Positions 1-10,989 of a DNA stretch of 64,000 nt are shown piece after piece (within the stretch, counting starts at the first letter, position 1; the number at the start of each line of letters is the position of its first letter). Made by a program: the position numbers and the translations under genes. The notes below the pieces were generated by a model that worked only from the letters and a program-made list of their open reading frames with translations, ran no database searches and had not been told where the DNA came from. Origin of the DNA: Lutibaculum sp963816555 (GTDB lineage: Bacteria; Pseudomonadota; Alphaproteobacteria; Rhizobiales; Tepidamorphaceae); the NCBI GenBank assembly GCA_963816555.1, contig CAWFLD010000004.1, positions 496,001-560,000 on the forward strand, in the 5' to 3' direction.

Positions 1-1104
1 TCGATCGTCGTCGGCGAGATCGGCGCGGGCCTGTCGAAGCTCTCCGGCGGTGACCTGACCTACCGAATCTCGCGCGACTTCCCCGGCAAGTATCTCGAGC
101 TGCGCGACGACTTCAACGCGGCGATGGAGCAGCTGAGCGAGGTCATGACGACGATCGCCGCCGCCACCAGCACGATCCACTCCGGCTCGGGCGAGATCAG
201 CCAGGCCTCCGACGACCTGTCGCGGCGCACCGAGCAGCAGGCGGCGAGCCTGGAGCAGACGGCGGCCGCGCTCGACGAGATCACCGCGACGGTGAAGAAG
301 ACGGCGGACGGGGCGAACCACGCCCGCGACGTCGTCGGCAAGGCCAAGTCCGACGCCGAGGAATCGGGCGAGGTCGTGAAGACCGCGGTCGGCGCGATGA
401 CGGAGATCGAGGAATCCTCCAAGCAGATCTCGCAGATCATCGGCGTGATCGACGAGATCGCCTTCCAGACGAACCTGCTGGCGCTGAACGCCGGCGTCGA
501 GGCGGCGCGGGCGGGCGACGCCGGCAAGGGCTTCGCCGTCGTGGCGCAGGAGGTGCGGGCGCTGGCCCAGCGCTCGGCCGACGCCGCCAAGGAGATCAAG
601 ACGCTGATCCAGACCTCGTCGGGCCAGGTGGCGCAGGGCGTCGACCTGGTGGCGCGGACGGGCGACGCGCTCAACCGGATCGCCGGGCAGGTGGCGGAGC
701 TCGACGGCATCGTGCGCGACATCTCGGGCTCGGCGCAGGAGCAGGCCACGGGCCTGAGCCAGGTCAACACCGCCGTCAACCAGATGGACCAGGTGACGCA
801 GCAGAACGCGGCGATGGTCGAGGAGACCACGGCCGCCGCTCACCACCTGTCGGCGGAAGCCCGGTCGCTGTCGAGCATGATGGCGAGGTTCGAGCTCGGC
901 CGCCCCACGGCGCCGGCCGCCAGGCCCGCGCCCTCCCCCGCGGCAACCCCGGCTCCCAGGGCAACGGCGGCCGCGAAGGCAACCCCGGCCCGGAAGGCCG
1001 CGCCGGCCGCCGCGCGGTCGCGCACGCCGCTGCCAGCCGTTTCCGGCAACACCGCCCTGAAGGCGGCGGCGACGGTCGAGGAGGACGGCTGGGAGGAGTT
1101 CTGA
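1..1104 (+). CDS. Methyl-accepting chemotaxis protein, 5'-truncated by window edge
   Basis: The open frame runs from base 1, so the N-terminal sensor and membrane segments lie outside the window. What remains begins in the end of a HAMP domain (GGDLTYRI) and continues through the long coiled-coil signalling domain. The highly conserved hairpin tip that contacts CheA/CheW is present (EIAFQTNLLALNAGVEAA; the family usually has NAAVEAA). A low-complexity Ala/Pro/Lys linker follows, ending in GWEEF. That ending fits the xWxxF pentapeptide that tethers CheR/CheB in many receptors. The ligand cannot be inferred because the sensor domain is missing. No che genes are visible nearby. Confidence 0.93.
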   Translation, partial: SIVVGEIGAGLSKLSGGDLTYRISRDFPGKYLELRDDFNAAMEQLSEVMTTIAAATSTIHSGSGEISQASDDLSRRTEQQAASLEQTAAALDEITATVKKTADGANHARDVVGKAKSDAEESGEVVKTAVGAMTEIEESSKQISQIIGVIDEIAFQTNLLALNAGVEAARAGDAGKGFAVVAQEVRALAQRSADAAKEIKTLIQTSSGQVAQGVDLVARTGDALNRIAGQVAELDGIVRDISGSAQEQATGLSQVNTAVNQMDQVTQQNAAMVEETTAAAHHLSAEARSLSSMMARFELGRPTAPAARPAPSPAATPAPRATAAAKATPARKAAPAAARSRTPLPAVSGNTALKAAATVEEDGWEEF

Positions 1105-1156
1105 GGGACGCACAGGGCCCGGAAGCGTCACCGGGGGCGGCTTCGGCCGCCCCTTC

Positions 1157-1831
1157 TCACGTCCGCGCCTTCTCCCGCAGGTCGCGCAGGATGCGCCGGC
1201 AGTCCTGCAGCTCGGTCAGGAGCTTGCGCAGCGTCCGCTCGGCTGCCGGATCGAGGCTCGCGCGCGCCACCTCGGCCGCGTCGTGCCCGCCGGACGTGTC
1301 GGTGTCGTCGGCCGGCCCGGCCGTCGCCTCCGCCGGGGTGTCGTCGTCGCCCGCGTCGTCCGGCCAGGCGAGGCCCGGCACGTCCGGCTCCTGCTCATCC
1401 TCTTCGGGCTCGGGAGCGGGCTCCGGCCCGGCGGGGATCGAGGTCTGCGCCGCCTGCTCGCGCACGCGCTTGGGCGCGTATTCCGACAGCGGATCGGGCG
1501 ACGCCGCCTTCAGCGTCGGCAGGGCCTGGCGCACCTCCTGGACGGCGTCGGGATCCTCGCCACGGCCGATCGCCGCGACGTGCCGGATGCCCCGCTCCTT
1601 CAGGATGCGCTGGGCGCCTTTGATCGTGTAGCCCTCGCCGTAGAGGATGTGGCGGATGCCGCGCAGGAGGTCGACGTCCTCGGGCCGGTAGTAGCGGCGC
1701 CCGCCGCCGCGCTTCATCGGCCGGATCTGCGAGAACCGCGTCTCCCAGAAGCGCAGCACGTGCTGCGGCAGGTCGAGCTCCTCCGCGACCTCGCTGATGG
1801 TACGGAACGCCTCGGGAGCCTTCTCGGTCAT
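1157..1831 (-). CDS. MerR-family transcriptional regulator
   Basis: 224 aa. The N-terminal winged helix-turn-helix is typical of MerR proteins (residues about 10-75: TISEVAEELDLP, then the wing RRYYRPEDV). A long acidic, Pro/Glu/Asp-rich, probably disordered region follows, and the C-terminus is a short helical segment (TLRKLLTELQDCRRIL) that could dimerise. There is no metal-binding cysteine cluster. The start overlaps the ihfA stop by 4 bp, so the two are co-transcribed. The placement after plsX-fabH-ihfA is characteristic of Hyphomicrobiales. Its target genes are not evident from the sequence. Confidence 0.88.
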   Translation of the reverse strand: MTEKAPEAFRTISEVAEELDLPQHVLRFWETRFSQIRPMKRGGGRRYYRPEDVDLLRGIRHILYGEGYTIKGAQRILKERGIRHVAAIGRGEDPDAVQEVRQALPTLKAASPDPLSEYAPKRVREQAAQTSIPAGPEPAPEPEEDEQEPDVPGLAWPDDAGDDDTPAEATAGPADDTDTSGGHDAAEVARASLDPAAERTLRKLLTELQDCRRILRDLREKART

Positions 1832-2157
1832 CGCACGGCCGCGTCACCGTCCCGGCCGTTGGCGAGGCACTCGTTGATGCGCTGCTTGAGGACCGCGCTC
1901 GGCTTGAACACCAGGACGCGGCGCGGCTCGATCGGCACCTCCTCGCCCGTCTTCGGGTTGCGGCCGATCCGCTCGCCCTTCTCGCGCACCACGAAGGAGC
2001 CGAAGGAGGACAGCTTCACCGTCTCGCCCGATTCGAGGCACTCGGAGATCTCGGAGAGCACCATCTCCACGAGCTCCGACGATTCCGTGCGAGAAAGCCC
2101 GACGCGCTGGTAGACCGCCTCGGCCAGATCCGCGCGCGTGACAGTCCGATCCCCCAT
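1828..2157 (-). CDS. ihfA: Integration host factor subunit alpha
   Basis: 109 aa, the usual IHF-alpha length. It is a DNA-bending nucleoid protein that acts as a heterodimer with IhfB. The sequence shows the N-terminal alpha-helical body (TRADLAEAVYQRVGLS), the conserved SFGSFVVREK strand and the beta-arm GRNPKTGEEVPI with the proline that intercalates into the minor groove. It sits between fabH and the MerR gene on the minus strand, about 100 bp after fabH, so it may be read from the fabH operon or from its own promoter in that gap. Confidence 0.96.
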   Translation of the reverse strand: MGDRTVTRADLAEAVYQRVGLSRTESSELVEMVLSEISECLESGETVKLSSFGSFVVREKGERIGRNPKTGEEVPIEPRRVLVFKPSAVLKQRINECLANGRDGDAAVR

Positions 2158-2259
2158 CGTGCCCAGGCTCCGCCCCTCGTGCCTCGCGGCCCAACCGCAT
2201 TTTTCGCGAGAGGAACGCTAGATCGTTGCTATGTAACGGTCAACCGCGCTTGAGGGCGG

Positions 2260-3237
2260 TCACCAGCGCAGCACCACGGCGCCCCATGTGAAACCGCCGC
2301 CCATCGCCTCGAGCATGACGCAGTCGCCGCTCTGGATGCGCCCGTCGCGCACCGCGACGTCGAGGGCGAGCGGGATCGAGGCGGCCGACGTGTTGCCGTG
2401 CAGGTCGATGGTCGCGACGACCTTCTCGTCGGGCCAGCCAAATTTGCGGGCGGTGGCGTCGATGATGCGCTTGTTCGCCTGGTGCGGCACGAACCAGTCG
2501 ATGTCGGCGGGCTCGAGCCCCACCTCGCCGAGCACGCCGTCGATCACGTCCGAGACGATGCCGACCGCGTGGCGGAAGACGTCGCGGCCCTCCATGCGGA
2601 GATGGCCGACCGTGCCGGTCGAGCCGGGCCCGCCGTCGACGTAGAGCTTCGACTTGTGCCGGCCCTCGGAGCGCAGCCGGCTGCCGAGCACGCCGCGGCC
2701 GTGCGGCCCCTCGTCCTCCTCGGAGGCCTCGATCACCACCGCGCCGGCGCCGTCGCCGAACAGCACGCAGGTCGTCCGGTCCTGCCAGTCGAGGATGCGC
2801 GAGAAGGTCTCCGCGCCGATCACCAGCGCGCGCCGGGCCCTGCCGGCGGTGACGTAGAGGTCGGCCGTCGTCAGCGCGTAGACGAAGCCCGAGCACACGG
2901 CCTGCATGTCGAAGGCCATGCCGTGATGCATGCCGAGCATGTCCTGCACCGCCACGGCGGTCGCCGGGAAGGTGTTGTCGGGCGTCGCGGTCGCCAGCAC
3001 GATGAGGTCGATGTCGTCGACCGTGCGGCCGGCGGCGTCGAGCGCCCGCTGCGCCGCCTTGAGCGCGAGATGGGAGGTGTATTCGTCGGGCGCGGCGATG
3101 TGGCGCTCGCGGATGCCGGTCCGCTGGGCGATCCACTCGTCGGAGGTCTCGACCATCTTGGCGAGGTCGGCATTGGTGAGCACGCGCTCCGGGAGGTAGG
3201 AGCCGGTGCCGGTGACGACGGAGCGGGTGACCTTCAC
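2260..3237 (-). CDS. fabH: 3-oxoacyl-ACP synthase III (FabH)
   Basis: 325 aa. It catalyses the first condensation of type II fatty-acid synthesis (acetyl-CoA plus malonyl-ACP). The Cys-His-Asn triad is visible: Cys115 in QAVCSGF, His252 in VPHQANKRI and Asn282 in LHGNTSAAS. I chose a GTG start at 3237 because it gives the canonical N-terminus (KVTRSVVTGTGSYLP) and overlaps the plsX stop as GTGA, implying translational coupling. The frame remains open far upstream of this point, but that stretch is the antisense-phase shadow of plsX and is not part of the protein. Confidence 0.96.
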   Translation of the reverse strand: MKVTRSVVTGTGSYLPERVLTNADLAKMVETSDEWIAQRTGIRERHIAAPDEYTSHLALKAAQRALDAAGRTVDDIDLIVLATATPDNTFPATAVAVQDMLGMHHGMAFDMQAVCSGFVYALTTADLYVTAGRARRALVIGAETFSRILDWQDRTTCVLFGDGAGAVVIEASEEDEGPHGRGVLGSRLRSEGRHKSKLYVDGGPGSTGTVGHLRMEGRDVFRHAVGIVSDVIDGVLGEVGLEPADIDWFVPHQANKRIIDATARKFGWPDEKVVATIDLHGNTSAASIPLALDVAVRDGRIQSGDCVMLEAMGGGFTWGAVVLRW

Positions 3238-4331
3238 GATGCCACCGTCGAGGCCGCTTCGCCGGTCCCCCCGTCTTCGCCGCCGTCCTCGCCGGCCGGT
3301 GCCACGCCGTCCATGGCCCGCGCCTGCTCGATGCCGGCGGCGATCTTCGCCTGGAGCTCGTTGATCGCCATGTCGCGGCCGACGCCGATCGCCGCCGCGA
3401 CGCCCTCGGCGTCCGCGCCGCCATGGCTCTTGATGACGATGCCGTTGAGGCCGAGGAACACGCCGCCGTTCGACCGCGTCGGGTTCATCTTCTCGCTGAT
3501 CGTCTTCAGCGCGCCGGAGGCGAGCAGGAAGCCGATGCGGCTCATCAGGCTGCGCTTGGCGGCGGCGCGCAGATAGGTCGAGACCTGGCGCGCCGTGCCC
3601 TCGGCCGTCTTGAGCGCGATGTTGCCGGTGAAGCCCTCGGTCACGACCACGTCGACCGTGCCCTTGCCGATGTCGTCGCCTTCGACGAAGCCGTGATAGG
3701 TGATCGGGAAATCTCCCTCGCGCAGGATCCTGCCGGCGGTCCTGATGTATTCGAGGCCCTTGATCTCCTCGACGCCGACATTGAGGAGGCCGACGGTGGG
3801 CCTTTCGAGGCCGAACAGCGCGCGGGACATGGCCCCGCCCATGACGGCGAAATCGACGAGCTGGGACGGGTCGGCGCCGATCGTCGCGCCGATGTCGAGC
3901 ACGATGCTCTCGCCGCGCAGCGTCGGCCAGATGCCCGCGATGGCCGGGCGCTCGATGCCCTCCATCATCTTCAGGCAGAACTTCGACATCGCCATGAGCG
4001 CGCCGGTGTTGCCGGCCGAGACCGCGATGTCGCAGCGTCCGCTGCGCACCGCCTCGAGCGCCATCCACATCGACGAGGTGCGCCGCCCCTGCCGCAGCGC
4101 CTGGCTGGGCTTGGCGTCCATCGCCACCGCGACGTCCGTGTGCACGACCTCGGAGACCTTCTCGAGGTCCGGGTGGCGCTTGAGCACCGGCTCGATCTGG
4201 GCACGGTCGCCGAAGAACACGAAGCTCGAGTCGGGATATCTCTCGCGGGCCATGGCGGCCCCGGGGACCACGACGGTGGGCCCATGGTCGCCGCCCATTG
4301 CGTCGACGGAGATTCTAACGATGCGCGACAT
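3234..4331 (-). CDS. plsX: Phosphate acyltransferase PlsX
   Basis: 365 aa. PlsX converts acyl-ACP to acyl-phosphate for the first step of phosphatidic acid synthesis. The family signature DAMGGDHGP is at residues 10-18. Other conserved motifs include SAGNTGALMA and GFTGNIALKTAEG. The C-terminal tail is rich in Gly/Glu/Asp and variable. It precedes fabH with a 4-bp overlap, the classic plsX-fabH pair. The gap upstream (4332-4466) separates it from yceD and may hold a promoter. Confidence 0.96.
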   Translation of the reverse strand: MSRIVRISVDAMGGDHGPTVVVPGAAMARERYPDSSFVFFGDRAQIEPVLKRHPDLEKVSEVVHTDVAVAMDAKPSQALRQGRRTSSMWMALEAVRSGRCDIAVSAGNTGALMAMSKFCLKMMEGIERPAIAGIWPTLRGESIVLDIGATIGADPSQLVDFAVMGGAMSRALFGLERPTVGLLNVGVEEIKGLEYIRTAGRILREGDFPITYHGFVEGDDIGKGTVDVVVTEGFTGNIALKTAEGTARQVSTYLRAAAKRSLMSRIGFLLASGALKTISEKMNPTRSNGGVFLGLNGIVIKSHGGADAEGVAAAIGVGRDMAINELQAKIAAGIEQARAMDGVAPAGEDGGEDGGTGEAASTVAS

Positions 4332-4466
4332 TCGGCTCAGCGACGTCCGGAAGGATGATCTGCGGCCTTCAACGTGGAGAAGCCTTCTTTGGAGTGGGCG
4401 GACAATAACCGACGGACCGCAGGACTCAACCGCTTTTCTTCGGGGGTGCGGCGGCGGGTCACCGGC

Positions 4467-5003
4467 TCAGCCCTCCGGCTCGTCGCGCCGCAGGCGGGCC
4501 AGGGTGGCGAACGGCGATTCGCGCTCCGGCCCCTCGCGGATCGGCTCGAACTCGACGCCCGGCTTGCGCGGATAGGGGTCGAGGCCGAGCGCCAGATGCT
4601 CCAGGACGAGGCCGCCGAGGTCGATCGAGCCGTTGCTCATCGGCTCGATGTCGCTCTCCTCCGAGGCGAGCTCCTCCGGCGTCAGCTCGATGTTCAGGAC
4701 CGGGCTGCCTTCGGGCGCGTAGATCGTGTCGACCGTCTCGTCGATGTCCTCGCCGACCGGCTCGAGCGTCACGACGCAGGTCTGCACCACCCGCCCCTCG
4801 ACGCGGCCCTGCACGCGAAGCCCCGCCCGGCCGTGCCGGCTGACGTGCAGCGCCGCCTTCAGCGCCTCGACCGCCGGGATGGACAGGAACTGCGCGATCT
4901 CGGAGAGCTGGGCCTCGCTCGGCACCATCTCCTCGTCCAGCCCCGTCTCCGGAACCTCGTCGCGCAGCACCACGCGCCTCAACGGCAGGGTCTCCTGCGG
5001 CAT
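4467..5003 (-). CDS. YceD/DUF177 family protein
   Basis: About 178 aa. It belongs to the YceD (DUF177) family of bacterial proteins linked to ribosome or rRNA metabolism. In most bacteria yceD is followed by rpmF and plsX; here, as in other Alphaproteobacteria, rpmF is absent and plsX follows. The sequence shows the conserved core VQGRVEGRVVQTCVVTLEPV (family usually CxxC-x(n); here only one Cys is seen) and the C-terminal IDLGGLVLEHLALGLDPYPR. Two ATGs are adjacent. I prefer the second (5003), because the GGGAGG ribosome-binding site is then about 5 bp away, whereas the first is only 2 bp away. Confidence 0.85.
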   Translation of the reverse strand: MPQETLPLRRVVLRDEVPETGLDEEMVPSEAQLSEIAQFLSIPAVEALKAALHVSRHGRAGLRVQGRVEGRVVQTCVVTLEPVGEDIDETVDTIYAPEGSPVLNIELTPEELASEESDIEPMSNGSIDLGGLVLEHLALGLDPYPRKPGVEFEPIREGPERESPFATLARLRRDEPEG

Positions 5004-5031
5004 CATTGCCTCCCTCTTCTTCCGGGCCGGC

Positions 5032-5553
5032 CTAGACGGACGGCCAGGCCAGCACGCCCCGCCGGATGTCGTCGACGGTCGCCTCCGCCAGCGACCGCTC
5101 CGCCGCCAGCGCGTAACGCGCCAGGCGCCTCGCCTCCTCGTCCGGCTCGCGCACGAACAGATTCGCCGCCAGCCCGGCCGCCAGCTCGGCCTCGTCGGCT
5201 GCGTCCAGCGCGGGATCGTAGCGCCTCGCTCTTCCATAGAACGCCTCGCCCATCGCTCGGATCCGCTTCGGCACCACAAGATCCCCCACGCCCATCTCGC
5301 GCAGGCTGCGGTCCATGTCGCGGAACAGCGTGTCGAACAGGCGCTGCGCGAAGTGGCGGCCGCCCTCGCCTTCCCGGCGGATGCGCCGGATCACCAGGAT
5401 CATGTGCAGCACGATCATGTCGAAGCGGCCCTCGGGCGTGTCGGGCGCCCGCAGCTCCTCGTAGAAGACGGGTTGCCTCGCCTGGGCCACGATCGCGAGG
5501 TACAGGGGCTCGGTGGCGTCGCGATCGGACCGGCGGAACAGACGTTGGAACAT
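5032..5553 (-). CDS. Ubiquinol-cytochrome c chaperone (CBP3/UQCC1 family)
   Basis: 173 aa with the start set at MFQRLFRR. The family (yeast Cbp3, human UQCC1) assists cytochrome b maturation or assembly of the bc1 complex. Visible family features are the N-terminal YLAIVAQARQPVFYEEL, GRFDMIVLHMILV, and FDTLFRDMDRSLREMGVGDL with VPKRIRAMGEAFYGR. It lies 28 bp upstream of yceD on the same strand, an arrangement conserved in Hyphomicrobiales. It is divergent from bamE, with about 130 bp between them. Confidence 0.9.
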   Translation of the reverse strand: MFQRLFRRSDRDATEPLYLAIVAQARQPVFYEELRAPDTPEGRFDMIVLHMILVIRRIRREGEGGRHFAQRLFDTLFRDMDRSLREMGVGDLVVPKRIRAMGEAFYGRARRYDPALDAADEAELAAGLAANLFVREPDEEARRLARYALAAERSLAEATVDDIRRGVLAWPSV

Positions 5554-5680
5554 GGTTGCGGCGTACTCTCCCCGGGGCTCCGGCCTGCCGGCTTTCGTTT
5601 GCATTGAGTCGTCGTGCAATGTAGGTGACTTGACCGGAAATCGCACACTGGCTGACGACATGGCTGCTCACAAGGTGCAC

Positions 5681-6139
5681 ATGACCGCCCACCTCCCCCG
5701 CCTGCCGCGCACGGCGCTCCTCGCCGTCGCGCTCGCCGCGGCGCCGCTGACGCTCGCCGGCTGCCAGAGCTTCACCAGGACGACCCATCACGGCTACATT
5801 CTGTCGCAGGATGCGCTGGACCAGGTGCCGGAGGGCTCGAGCCAGGATCAGGTGCGCTTCGCCCTCGGGACGCCCTCGACCACCGCCACCTTCGGCAACG
5901 AGGTCTGGTACTACATCTCGCAGACCGAGGAGACGACCGCGTTCCTCGCGCCGAAGATCACCGACCAGCGCGTGCTGGCGGTCTATTTCGACAAGAACAA
6001 CCAGGTCTCGCAGATCGCCAATTACGGGCTCGAGGACGGCCGCGTCGTCGACTTCATCGGCCGCACGACGCCGACGACCGGCGCCGAGATCACGCTGCTG
6101 CGCCAGATCTTCTCCTCGGCGGTCGGCGAGAACCTCTGA
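5681..6139 (+). CDS. bamE: Outer membrane protein assembly factor BamE (SmpA/OmlA lipoprotein)
   Basis: 152 aa from the chosen ATG at 5681; an in-frame ATG at 5660 is an alternative. A lipoprotein signal ends in the lipobox LAGC at Cys28, so the protein is probably anchored to the inner leaflet of the outer membrane. The BamE fold is shown by GYILSQDALDQVPEGSSQDQV, the LGTPSTTATFGNEVWYY strand and VLAVYFDKNNQV. It is part of the BAM beta-barrel insertion machine. It is transcribed divergently from the bc1 chaperone gene and followed by a strong terminator. Confidence 0.93.
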   Translation: MTAHLPRLPRTALLAVALAAAPLTLAGCQSFTRTTHHGYILSQDALDQVPEGSSQDQVRFALGTPSTTATFGNEVWYYISQTEETTAFLAPKITDQRVLAVYFDKNNQVSQIANYGLEDGRVVDFIGRTTPTTGAEITLLRQIFSSAVGENL

Positions 6140-6162
6140 CCTCCCCGCCCTTCCGCCGACGC

Positions 6163-6201
6163 AAAAGGCCCCGCGAATCGCTTCGCGGGGCCTTCTCTTT
6201 T
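6163..6201. terminator. Rho-independent, probably bidirectional terminator between bamE and hppA
   Basis: A 13-bp perfect stem (6165-6177 pairing with 6182-6194) has a 4-base loop. An AAAA run lies on the left and CTCTTTT on the right. It sits between two convergent genes, so it can end both transcripts. Confidence 0.9.
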
Positions 6202-6220
6202 GCGAGGCGCGTGGCGCCGC

Positions 6221-8342
<2,122 letters not shown>

Positions 8343-8397
8343 GGGTCAACAGTCCCGTGTTATGGTTTGAACTTTGTTGAGTGCGGCGCTCGTGTCC

Positions 8398-8417
8398 GTC
8401 CCGATCCTCCTCGGGAC
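8398..8417. repeat. Short inverted repeat between the MFS gene and hppA
   Basis: Seven-base arms (8398-8404 and 8411-8417) flank a 6-base loop in the gap upstream of hppA. There is no T-run on either side, so it is not a convincing terminator. It may be a leader hairpin of hppA or chance. Confidence 0.3.
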
Positions 8418-8500
8418 GGAGTATCCCCCCTTGGTCCGTCCGTCCGACACCGCTGCCGGGCGGGAATCTGCCCGGTCCATGACCAGTCGGTGCCTACTCT

Positions 8501-9727
8501 CTACGCAGCTTCTTCACGCCGCTCCTGCAGCATGAGCCACGCGAGGAGGCCGAGGCAAGTGATAACGGCGGGGAATACTGCGAAATTCACGCTCTGCCAG
8601 CCGAACCACGCGAGCAGGTTGCCGGAGAGGAAGGAGGCGCACGCGACCAGGCCGAAGACGCAGAAATCGTTCAGCGCCTGCACCTTGTTGCGCTCGGCCG
8701 GCTCGTGGCAGTCGGTGACCATGGCGGTGGCGCCGATGAAGCCGAAGTTCCAGCCGAGGCCGAGCAGGATGAGCGCGCCCCAGAAGTTCGCGAGGGTCAC
8801 GCCCGACAGCGCGACGACGCCGCAGCCGGCGAGCAGCAGGAGACCGGTCGCGACGATCGGCTCCTTGCCGAAGCGGTCGATGAGCCGGCCGGTGAAGAAG
8901 CTCGGCGCGAACATGGCCAGCGCGTGCCACTGGATGCCGAGCGCGGCGTGGCCGACGTCGAAGCCGCAGCCGAGCATCGCCAGCGGCGCCGCCGTCATGA
9001 CGAGCGACATCATCGCATAGCTCGCCATGCCGCAGAGCACGGCGACCGCGAAGCGCGGCTGGCGGACGATCTCGGACAGCGGCCGGCCGCTGGCGTCGGC
9101 CGATCCCTTGTGGCTGCGCGGCGGCAGCGGGATGCGCAGGAAGCTCAGGAGCGCGAAGGCGCCGATCGCGAAGAGGGCGACGGCCGCGAACGTGCCGACG
9201 AAGGTGTAGGGCGAGACGAGGTCGCGGGTGAAGATGACGAGCTGCGGCCCGACGATCGCCGAGGCGACGCCGCCGCCCAGCACCCAGGAGATCGCCCGCG
9301 GCCGGAAGCCGGCGCTGGCGGTGTCGGCCGCGGCGAAGCGGTAGAGCTGCACGTGCCCGGCGTAGAAGCCGCAGACCATCGTGCCGAGGCAGAACAGCCA
9401 GAAATGGGCGTAGAGCAGGCCGGTCGCGGCGATCAGGGCGCCGAAGAGGCCGAGGACCGTGCCGAGCATGAAGCCCGCACGCCGGCCGATGCGGTGCTGC
9501 AGCAGCGAGGCCGGCGCGGTCGCCATCGCCTGGCCGACCACGAAGGCCGTGACCGGCAGCGTCGCCCACGCCGCCACGGGCGCGAGCGTCGAGCCGGCGA
9601 TGCCGGCGGTCGCGACGATGGTCGTCGACTGGGAGCCGCCCATCGCCTGGGCGAAGGAGAGCAGCACCGCATTGCGTTTGGCGAGCTGGTCGTCGGGCGG
9701 CGAGACGCCGGCGGAAATTGCGGTCAC
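8501..9727 (-). CDS. MFS transporter
   Basis: 408 aa with about 12 hydrophobic segments. The loop between helices 2 and 3 carries LQHRIGRRAGFMLG, matching the GxxxD/RxGRR signature of the major facilitator superfamily, and a second copy appears as GRLIDRFGKEP. The start is GTG. It lies 16 bp after the stop of a small two-helix gene and downstream of thiL on the same strand, an order (nusB-thiL-MFS-hppA) common in Hyphomicrobiales. The substrate cannot be told from the sequence. Confidence 0.85.
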   Translation of the reverse strand: MTAISAGVSPPDDQLAKRNAVLLSFAQAMGGSQSTTIVATAGIAGSTLAPVAAWATLPVTAFVVGQAMATAPASLLQHRIGRRAGFMLGTVLGLFGALIAATGLLYAHFWLFCLGTMVCGFYAGHVQLYRFAAADTASAGFRPRAISWVLGGGVASAIVGPQLVIFTRDLVSPYTFVGTFAAVALFAIGAFALLSFLRIPLPPRSHKGSADASGRPLSEIVRQPRFAVAVLCGMASYAMMSLVMTAAPLAMLGCGFDVGHAALGIQWHALAMFAPSFFTGRLIDRFGKEPIVATGLLLLAGCGVVALSGVTLANFWGALILLGLGWNFGFIGATAMVTDCHEPAERNKVQALNDFCVFGLVACASFLSGNLLAWFGWQSVNFAVFPAVITCLGLLAWLMLQERREEAA

Positions 9728-9743
9728 TCCGGTTGTCGCCCCC

Positions 9744-9914
9744 TCAGAGCCGCCGCCGGCCCATCAGCCAGGCGCCGGTCAGAACGAAGAGGAGGATGCA
9801 GAGGAAGACCAGGAGCACGATCACGCCGACCGCGCCGAGCACCGCCGAGAACGTCTTCCAGAAGCCCAGCTGCGCCACCAGGATGACGAGCACGAGAAAG
9901 ATGAGAATCGGCAT
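9744..9914 (-). CDS. Small two-helix membrane protein
   Basis: 56 aa, shorter than most automatic cut-offs. It begins MPILIFLVLVILVAQLGFW and ends GAWLMGRRRL. Two hydrophobic helices (residues about 2-18 and 24-48) are joined by a short loop, and the C-terminus is basic and presumably cytoplasmic. Its position between thiL and the MFS gene on the same strand, with tight downstream spacing (16 bp), suggests a real co-transcribed gene. I do not recognise the family. The ribosome-binding site is weak. Confidence 0.6.
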   Translation of the reverse strand: MPILIFLVLVILVAQLGFWKTFSAVLGAVGVIVLLVFLCILLFVLTGAWLMGRRRL

Positions 9915-10004
9915 ATGGCGTCCGCCCCAGACCTTGTCCTTCGCGCGGGGACGCTACGCCCGATCCGGCAGGCGGTAAAGCCGTAGTGATACGGAGTAGG
10001 GCCT

Positions 10005-10989
10005 TCAGCCGGTGTGGCTGAAGGCGCGCCTGGCGAAGCCGCTCGGCACGCCGCCGCGGACGAACTCGGCCTGGCCGCCGCCCTCGACGAACCGGCCGAT
10101 CTGCGTGACCCGCAGCGACACGGCGCAGGCCGCCGCCTCGAAGGCCGCCCCCTCCTCCTCCGGCACCGCGCACAGGATCTCGTAGTCGTCGCCGCCGGTG
10201 ATGCAGCACTCGAGCATCGCCGGGTCGGCCTCGACGGCGGCGCGGGCGGCGGGCGACAGCGGGATGTCGGGTATCTCGACGCGGGCGCCGACGCCCGAGG
10301 CGGCGCAGAGCTTGTCGAGGTCGCCGGCGAGCCCGTCGGACACGTCGAGCGCGGCGTGCGCATGCGTCAGCAGCGCACGCACGAGCCCGGTGCGCGGCCG
10401 CGGCACACGGTAGCGCTCCTCCAGATGCGCCAGCGCCCCGCGCGTCGAGCCGCGGCAGGCGCGCGTCGCCGGTCACGACGAGCAGGCCCAGCGCCGCGTC
10501 GCCGATCGTGCCGGTCACGTAGAGCCGGTCGCCCGGCCGCGCCCCCTGGCGGCGCACCATGCGGCCGCGCGGGACGGTGCCGATCGCGGTGATCGAGACG
10601 AGGAGCCCGGCGGCGCGGATCGTGTCGCCGCCCAGGAGGTCGATGCCGTAGGTCGCCTGGTCCTCCGCGAGGGCGCCGGTGAAGCCGGCGAGCCAGCTCT
10701 CATCCCATGCCTCGGCGAGGCCGAGAAGCATGAGGTAGCCGAGCGGGCTCGCGCCCTTGGCGGCGAGGTCGGAGAGGTTCACCCGCAGCGCCTTGCGCGC
10801 GACGTTGGCGGCCGTCTCGCCGGGCAGGAAATGGAAGCCCTCGGCGATGCCGTCCTTCGTCACGACGAGATCGCGGCCGGGCGGCGGCGTCAGGCTCGCC
10901 GCGTCGTCGATCAGCTGATAGGCGCCGCTGCGCGTCGCGAGCGGGCGGAAGAAGCGGGCGATGAGCGCGTGTTCATCGACCGCCGCCAT
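10005..10989 (-). CDS. thiL: Thiamine-monophosphate kinase (frameshift in sequence)
   Basis: About 327 aa when read through the break. ThiL phosphorylates thiamine monophosphate to the coenzyme TPP. N-terminal features are LIDDAASLTPPPGRDLVVTKDGIAEGFHF, which includes the metal-binding Asp residues (given here over two motifs: LIDDAASLT and VVTKDGIAEG), then VNLSDLAAKGASPLGYL. After the break come LDVSDGLAGDLDKL and CITGGDDYEILCAVP. The frame changes by net +1 at a run of four C bases (10436-10439 on the plus strand). The ATG overlaps the nusB stop by one base (TGATG). Confidence 0.93.

Noticed and set aside
8398..8417. Terminator of the MFS gene
   Set aside because: The hairpin has no T-run on either strand and is about 85 bp past the stop.
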